A stretch of 64,000 nucleotides of DNA, from positions 22,284,427 through 22,348,426 of the forward strand of contig OX442315.1 of assembly GCA_949358305.1 (NCBI GenBank), in the 5' to 3' direction. Shown here in pieces: positions 57,193 through 64,000 of the stretch; the stretch's first letter is position 1; the number at the start of each line of letters is the position of its first letter. Below the pieces are notes generated by a model, which was not told where the DNA came from, made no database searches, and saw nothing but the letters and a program-made list of their open reading frames with translations. Both the position numbers and the translations under genes were made by a program. The DNA is from Strigamia acuminata. Its lineage: Eukaryota; Arthropoda; Chilopoda; Geophilomorpha; Linotaeniidae.

Positions 57193-60100
57193 ATGGCCGT
57201 AAGTTTTCTACACGTGTTTGCGTGGATTTTTTCAGATAAATTAAGTAATTTCGAGTCTCAAACGTTCTTTGTAATTTTAGAAACGTGGGAAAGCTAATAC
57301 CAACATCAAACGTGCAAATAAATACACAAATAGACTGCAAAAACAAGGAAAACTCAAGCGAAAAGGAAAATTACCAAGTAAATATGAGAAATACAGTAAG
57401 ACAAAGAAAATCCAAAAAGACGTTAAGCATCACCAAGAAGTACGACACGAAGTCGAAGAGGATGATTGCAATCCCACCGATATGTTGGACGCGGAGGATT
57501 TACAAGAGTTGGTTGCTAAGCACGATACGCGTAAACTTAAAAGGGAAATTCAATCGTCGGAAGACGAAGGCGAATACGAATCGGCGCCCAGAAAATGGTT
57601 CGGTATAGACCAAGATAATCGAGCAGTCAAAGCCGTTTTGCCTATTAAAGGAAGGAAAGGAATAGTACCCCAGTTTATCGAAGTAAAAGAAGATATTGAC
57701 GAAGAAGTAAACCTTGATAATGAAGGAGTCGCGGCACAAGAGCAAATTCCAGAAGAAATAGATAATTCCAATGAATTTAGGCCTGTTTCTACCGTGGAAT
57801 TATATGCTAATAGAAATAGTAAATTATCAGCGAGGAAGTTGAAAATTGCTACGTTAGCTACAAAATTACTAGAGAATCCCGAAGAAAATGTAAACTTTAC
57901 ATTTTTTGTAATTTATACGTGAAATTGATTGTTTTTTTTATTTTAATTTCAGATTAAACATTTAAAAGAACTTCGTCTTATGATGGACGAAAAAGATCGG
58001 GATATATTTATTACCATGCGGAAATTGGTTTCTGTTTCTTTGTTGGAGGTTTTTAAAGACATTTTGCCCGATTATCGCATCCGGATGAAAAGTGACAAAG
58101 ATCCGAAAGTTCGTTTGAAGAAGGAAACTAAATTATTGCAAGGTTACGAAGACGCAGTTTTGCGAAGCTACAAAGGTTATTTACAACGGTTGGAGAAAAT
58201 GCTGGAAGGATTAAGAAAGAGGAAGAAAAAGAAAGCGGAGGAAGTATTGACACCAGAAACTAGCTTTGTATGTCAGTTTTATTTTGTTTTAGTTGTGTGT
58301 AATGTAAACTAATTTGTTTGGAATTAATTTCAGAGCATGGGTGAACTTTCTGTCAAATGTTTGTGCGAATTGCTCGTCGTTCGTCCATCGTTTAATTATA
58401 GAAACAATATTATTCATCTTTTGGCGCCTCTTTTGGATCATCAGGAACCAAAAGTAATTACTAAAATGATTAATTCACTTGGTTATCTTGATTGTAATCG
58501 TTTTAATTTCTTACCGACAGATTTCTGATTTAGTTTGTTCGACGTTTCATAAAGTATTCAAAGAAGACAAGATTGGAGCGGTATCTTTGGAATGTGTTAA
58601 AGCAATTCACAAACTTCTGAAAGACAAGTCGTTCAATGTTGAGAATAAGGTTTTGGATACGTTGCTGTCGTTAAGAGTTCGGGATATAATTACGGCTGAT
58701 GTTGATGGGAAAAGATTTCTGACTAAAAAAGAAAAGTTACAAAAAATGTCTAAGAAAGAAAGAAAGGTAAAGGAGGAATTGGAATAATTTAATTTATTGA
58801 TTGATTGATTTATAATATTAATTTAAATACAGAGAAGTAAGCACATGGACGAATTGGAGAAAGAGTTGCGTGAAACGAGAGCGGAGGAGAGCAAAGAAAT
58901 AAAATCTAAATTTGTAAGAAATTGTTTAGTTGATTGATTTTGTGTTTTCAATGTTTTATTAAATTTTAGCAAACTGATGTTTTATCTCAAGTGTTTTTGA
59001 TGTACTTTAAAATCCTGAAAAGGGAAACCAAATCACAAGTTTTGGCATCAGTTCTCGAAGGATTAGCTAAGTAAATAAGCAACTAAAGAAAATATTTAAA
59101 TAATTGTTATTTAGCTAAACACGTATTTATTTTTAGATTTGCCCACTTGATCAACGTGGAATTTTTTGATGATTTAATTAGCATTCTTCATAAGTTAATA
59201 GAATCTGGGGTACGTGATTAATTGATTTAAAACGTGTATTTATTTATTATATTTATTTTTGAACATTTTATTTGTTTATTTTTAGAATTTAACATACAGA
59301 GAAAATTTACATTGTGTTCAGACTGTGTTCACAATTTTGAGTGGCCAAGGGAGCGCACTCAATGTCGATCCACAACGGTTTTACACTCATTTGTACAAAC
59401 ATCTTCTTCATTTTCACGCAGGTAGAGTTTTTGTTATGACAGGCTTTTGTTTAATTGTTTTTCTAACAAAATTCTTATGTATTTAAATGTACAGGTATTT
59501 CGAACAGCGACATGCCAACACTTTTACAATGTTTGGATCTAATGTTTGTTAAAAGGCCAAAACAGGTAAACTTTAAACAAGAATTTCTTTTTTGTTTTAT
59601 ATGTTTTTATGGAAGGCTTAAGAAAATCGTAAAATGAAGCACTTTTTACTGAATATTAGACCTTCCTATATTAAATTTGAGATCTCTGAGTCGTACCAGT
59701 AGTTCAGTGGTATGCACTTCGTTCTCTTCAAAACAAATCCCACCAATGTCGTCTAAATTTGAGATGTTTTATTACTGTTTATTGTTTCAGGTGACGTTAT
59801 ATCGGGTTTTGGCTTTCGTTAAACGGTTGTGCATCGTTTCAACTCAAGTAAGCCATGACGGAAGTATAGCCTTACTCATGTGTATTCGATCACTTATGCA
59901 GGTTGTTAAATTGTTTGCCAAGAAAATTAGATGGAGCAAACTAAATTGTTTTATTACTCGCTATTTAGTCGCACAAGCCTGCCGATATTCTGTTGGATAC
60001 GGATAATTCTCAAGGAAACGGAGTCTATTTGCCTTATTTAGAAGAGCCTGAATATTGTCGCGCTAATGCGTCTTCGCTATGGGAATTACATTTGCTTCGG

Positions 60101-60583
60101 GTATTTTTAATTTACTGTTTTAAATTATTATTTTTTTAAATTTTTAAATTTTGTTTTTTAGAAACATTATCATCCTTTAGTCGGTAAAATTTCAAATCAT
60201 TTATTGCGTGGTTCGCCAATAACTGGAGAAGGACAGTTGCCGGTAGAATTTTGCAACAAGTATGCGCATTTATTTATAAATATGAATTCGTACGAAGGTT
60301 TTAAAACAAATTGGATTTTGAATTCTAGATCGCCCGTTGAATTATGGAACGTTTTTGATTCTAGTCTGATGGAATTCAAACCAGAATTGGTTCGGCCAAA
60401 AGTTGCACAACGTGGCAAAAAAAGAAAGGTTCGACCTAATCGGTTAATAAATCAAGCAATTGTATGATAATTATTATTTTTTTTATTCAGATTTCAGTTA
60501 TCGGATCTTCGTATTTGAGTGAAAAAATATCTAAAGTTCAGAAAATGTATAATTTAACCGAAAATTCTTTTGTTTATGTGTAA
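57193..60583 (+). CDS. NOC3L: Nucleolar complex protein 3 (NOC3L), complete, 14 exons
   Basis: Noc2-Noc3 partner needed for 60S pre-ribosome maturation and export, and implicated in replication licensing in yeast; it acts in nucleolus and nucleoplasm. Exons: 57193-57198 (6 nt), 57281-57889, 57953-58267, 58334-58453, 58521-58766, 58833-58913, 58970-59070, 59137-59209, 59286-59421, 59495-59565, 59791-59901, 59969-60100, 60162-60428, 60491-60583; 786 aa in phase, near the usual ~800. A basic N-terminus is followed by [14 protein letters not shown] and an acidic stretch. The NOC3 core starts [23 protein letters not shown] (split here as [23 protein letters not shown]). The CBF/NOC domain includes [16 protein letters not shown] and [15 protein letters not shown], then [13 protein letters not shown] and [13 protein letters not shown]. 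Exon 1 codes only Met-Ala before a GTAAGT donor. Exon 13 uses a non-consensus GTTCGA donor. Confidence 0.95.
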
Positions 60584-60599
60584 TATATGTAAATAAGAT

Positions 60600-60626
60600 A
60601 ATAAAAAAAATTCCAAATTGAATAAA
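60600..60626 (+). terminator. Poly(A) signals of NOC3L
   Basis: AATAAA at 60600-60605 and again at 60621-60626, 17 and 38 nt after the NOC3L stop. Confidence 0.65.
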
Positions 60627-60813
60627 GCGTTAAAATTGTATTTTATTGGTGCAAAAAAAAATTTCTCGGCACCGTAATCCAATCAATAACCATGCCTTAT
60701 CTATTTATACGACCGATCTAATTGGTTTTGCCATCGCTCTGCGTCAACTTCGCTGTGATCCCACTCCGCGGTCTAGTGCGGATTTGCGGAAGTTGTTGTT
60801 GTCCAGTTGCAAG

Positions 60814-63800
60814 ATGGCTGCTGGCTTGACGATGCTATTCTTTTTGTTTAAATCAAAATATAGACGAAAAACATATACGTGCAGCTGGTTATTATTCGTG
60901 CTTTCATTATTAATAGTTGTGCTAGGCGAAACCAAAAACGATTGTAATTCTGTACAGTGCGTGCATGGGACGTGTAAAAATGGGACTTGTGTATGTGAAA
61001 CAGGCTGGCAAGGACCCAACTGCGAATTTTGTGGGGGCAGATTAAGGTAAAACGTTTCTTTTACCCCTTGTTATTCTTTCTATTATCATCGTTTGCTTCG
61101 TGGAATGTGCAGATGCAGATACGTTGCTGTTTAATATTTGCTAAGCGCTCGGGGATTTTTTTTTTTTGGTTAAAATTTTATATTTCTACCCTTGAACTCT
61201 GTCAAACCTTTTTCGCCCGTTCGGTTGTTTAAATTGACTCGAATTTTATACGGTTTTTTAAATGATTCAATCTGTTTTTGGTAGCTTTTAAGTGGCAAAA
61301 AAAATCTGATCGTAATTTGTTGCAAATTTGTCTGATGACTCATCATTTGTTTGTTTTTAATTCACCCGGAATTATTATTATTTTTTTTTATGTTTGTTAT
61401 TATTCAAGTAAGTTATTACATTTTTTTCGCTATCGTTAGTGTTAAAATAAATATGTGCCGTACCATATTTATATCGTACCTTGTCCCATTTAAAAATGTG
61501 TGTTATATCAGTAAACATGCACTGAAAACTTTATTTAGCACTTAACTGGTTTAGAATAACGCCAATGGATTATTTTTATAAATTTTTATTATTTTTTTTT
61601 AAAGATTTATAGCAAATCTGAAATTACGATGCACATTTAAGTATGCACGTCACAAAACCATTTTAAAAATCGTTTTAATCGTTAAAACTCGTTAAAACTC
61701 ATGTTTATGACTTCTTTAGTGAATTGAGAATTTACGCATTTTTTTCCATTTATTATTTATTTATTTCTCATTTTCTTTTATCTTTGATGGTATTTTTTTC
61801 CCGTTCCTCTCTTTTCGGCAGTGATTTGTTTTCATCTAATCATGCTCAAATGCACTGCTGGAAACAAAAAGAAATTTAACTCGAATTTTGTTTGTTTTCC
61901 GGAATTGATTTTATGTTTATCTGTATTTCTTACGCCTATTTATTTTATCAGGTTTTTGAACCAACATAAAAGTACCGATATCCTAATCTAAATGACACAT
62001 TTAATAAGGAAATGTCGTCAAGGTTATTCAAATTTATCGTGTATAAAAGGGAGTTTAATTAGGACATAATTAAAAGTGACTAACTAAACAACAAACGAGT
62101 TAACGAACCCTTCGATTCCCACAGTTAAAATATATAATTTGTATATGATTTCATTTCCATTTTGCTTTAATAATTGTGTATTATTTACAAAGGTTAACCA
62201 ACAAGCAGGGTTTTATCACGGACGGCCCTGGAAACTATAGCTTCGATATTCAATGCACATGGCTTATAGAAACCAATGAGCCCAACTCAACACTTTGGTT
62301 ACGGCTCGAGCATTTTGCCACGGAATGCAGCTGGGACCATTTGTACATTTTCGATGGAGATTCCATGTTTTCTCCTCTCCTCGCAGCATACAGGTAATAT
62401 TTTGAAACTAATGCTTTACGAAATGCTCTATAAATAGAACAAATTGGATTATTATTATTATTATTATATTTTAGTGTTAAGGTGTTGCTTGGTTACACGT
62501 GGAACCAGCGAGCAAAATTAATACGGAGTACTTTTTATTCCATTATCGGTTTTGTCGATTGACTCAATCAAAATACAATAAATTTTCTTTTAACGATATC
62601 AATTTATCCGGCATCGTTATATGAAAATATTTGCGACTTACTATAATAATTAATAAATTTAAAAATGAGGGAGGACTAATGACATCGCTAGATGGCACGT
62701 TGTGTATCAGACTGTGACATGTTAGAAACAACAGTGACAAGTTTCATTCGCGTGCCAATTAATATAATAGGATTTGCTTGAAGTCGAAACTTAAGGGGAA
62801 AAAAAGCTTATTAGAAGTATTAAGATGTATACCAAATGAGGGAAAGTTTATTCCCTCCTTTTTATTTTTATATGTCTAGTAATATTGCCCTTGGAGACTA
62901 TGAATTACCATAATTGGTTGAGAGGATATTGACCTAGAGTAACCTCTTGGTGGATTATTCAATTAAAGCATAACAGGAAGATGTGACCAAATGAGATAAG
63001 AAAGTAGGAAGAAGTAACTGAATAATAAAAAAATATAATCATAATAAAGATAGTGGAAAGTGGGTTGAAATTTTAAAAACAAGTCGTGGTGATGTTAGAA
63101 AAACGAAAGTTGTTTAGTGAGTTGAATTTAAGACCTTGTATTGAATAATTATTGTTGTTTGGTTTAATTTTTTTGTTGTTGTATCTTTGCAGTGGCCTCA
63201 TCCTCCAGGCCCCCCATCCTGGAGAAGATATCCCTGAGGTGGTCGCCTCCTCTGGATCTGCATTTTTGCATTTTTTTAGTGATGTGGCTTATAATATGAC
63301 TGGATTTAATATCAGTTATAGGTATATGTTCTTTTAAAAATATATTTTTTTAGATTAAAAAATTTACTTTTTTTTTTTTTTAAATTTTAGTGTAAATTCC
63401 TGCTCACAAGACTGCTTAGGTCAAGGTGTTTGCCTTGAAGATGGCAAATGTACATGCAACGCATGGAGAACAGGAGATGGTTGTGATATTCCCATTTGTC
63501 CAGGACATTGTGGTAAAGGAGTCTGCATTAAAGAACAGGATATATGTCAATGTCCACCTGGTTATAAAGGTTAAATAGCTGGTTGAATGTAGTGGCGTTA
63601 GAGATATTTGTTTATTCATTTATTATTTATTCTTGTAGGATTAGATTGTAGTCAAGTGGAAGCTGAAGGCTATTGGATGCCAGCAGTTGCTAAAAATCGA
63701 CACTTGGGACGGGCTTCGCATCAAGCTCTTAATTACGACGGATGGATGTGGGTGTTTGGTGGCGAAAGTTTCCAAGACGATAAATTTGACGTATTTAAGT

Positions 63801-63954
63801 GTGTTTGTAGTGTTTTTAAGTTTGATTTTTTTTTTTTTAAATTTCTAAATTTATTTTTAGGTATCAATTTAGTAGTTCAGTTTGGGAGTTGGTTAAAATT
63901 GAAGGTGTTCTAAAGCCTAGTCCAAGATATGGCCACAGCGTTGCAGAATACAAT
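60814..63954 (+). CDS. ATRN: Attractin (Drosophila distracted homologue), 5' part; continues beyond window
   Basis: Large type I membrane glycoprotein of the attractin/MEGF8 group. Exons: 60814-61046, 62193-62393, 63193-63321, 63391-63569, 63639-63798, 63861-63954; 332 codons in phase, open at the right edge. ATG 60814 lies in CAAGATGGCTGC and is followed by a hydrophobic signal or anchor (about 23-37). The first EGF (about 44-75) ends PNCEFCGGRLR. The CUB domain (about 76-187) includes GFITDGPGNYSFDIQCTWLI, HFATECSWDHLYIFDGD and LHFFSDVAYNMTGFNISY. Two EGF-like modules follow (CSQDCLGQGVC, CPGHCGKGVC), then the first kelch blades (RASHQALNYDGWMWVFGGE, RYGHSVAEYN). CGGRxRLT followed by ITDGPGNY is attractin-specific; MEGF8 starts directly with CUB. 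The frame is open upstream to 60646, but the composition there is not protein-like. Tandem with NOC3L, 230 bp downstream of its stop. Confidence 0.94.
61047..62192 (+). other. Attractin intron 1
   Basis: 1.1-kb AT-rich intron (GTAAAA donor, ATTTACAAAG acceptor). No gene, repeat array or RNA is recognised inside. Confidence 0.75.
62394..63192 (+). other. Attractin intron 2
   Basis: 0.8-kb AT-rich intron with a short ATT microsatellite near 62450-62466. No gene is recognised. Confidence 0.75.
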
Positions 63955-64000
63955 GTAAAAAAAATATTTTTTTTTGAAGAAAAATAATTAAAACTTTAAG

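Noticed and set aside
57500-57771. Minus-strand ORFs across NOC3L exon 2
   Set aside because: Antisense shadows of the NOC3L coding exon.

Overview
This is an AT-rich animal nuclear genome window. Genes are split by many short (about 50-90 nt) GT-AG introns, with a few very long ones. The gene set (an FGF8-type ligand, attractin, REC8, DUSP11, NOC3L, mitochondrial L43) and the exon style suggest an arthropod or close relative. A myriapod such as a centipede fits best, but that is an impression from gene content, not a proof. There are no bacterial features, no rRNA, no convincing tRNA and no intact transposon.

Layout. (1) 1-2,892 (+): 3' two thirds of a mitotic kinesin-5 (KIF11/Eg5), ending with its BimC box; the motor domain is upstream of the window. 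(2) 3,192-6,379 (-): a complete 14-exon meiotic cohesin kleisin, REC8, convergent with kinesin-5. (3) 6,771-33,406 (+): DUSP11/PIR1 RNA 5'-triphosphatase, divergent from REC8 across a 391-bp shared promoter and stretched by introns of 16.8, 2.3, 1.4 and 4.5 kb. (4) 33,407-45,080: a large intergenic region with candidate non-coding exons and a TATA/GC-rich promoter candidate. (5) 45,081-50,813 (+): an FGF8/17/18-subfamily ligand with a 14-nt first coding exon and a 4.4-kb first intron. (6) 52,467-53,162 (-): mitochondrial ribosomal protein L43. (7) 53,723-56,733 (+): a TTC31-like protein combining degenerate J, TPR, UBA-like, RRM and CCCH modules. (8) 57,193-60,583 (+): NOC3L ribosome-biogenesis factor. 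(9) 60,814 to the window end (+): the 5' part of attractin (EGF-CUB-EGF-kelch).

The exon chains were joined by hand from splice sites, reading phase and family motifs. Each complete chain has a coding length divisible by three: REC8 654 aa, DUSP11 312 aa, FGF 220 aa, L43 188 aa, TTC31-like 605 aa, NOC3L 786 aa. That is a strong internal check on the models.

The genes are not an operon. They are compact housekeeping genes (RNA processing, ribosome, mitochondrion, chromosome segregation) flanking a gene-poor block of about 40 kb (7.3-49.5 kb) that ends at the FGF gene. This block has the shape of a developmental regulatory landscape, with DUSP11 as a possible bystander gene. It holds unusual clusters of palindromic or consensus transcription-factor motifs (CRE, E2F, NRF1, YY1/Pho), a 20-bp tandem array with inverted flanks, and several perfect palindromes. 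The most unusual protein is the multi-domain TTC31-like one; the most unusual non-coding signals are the motif clusters.
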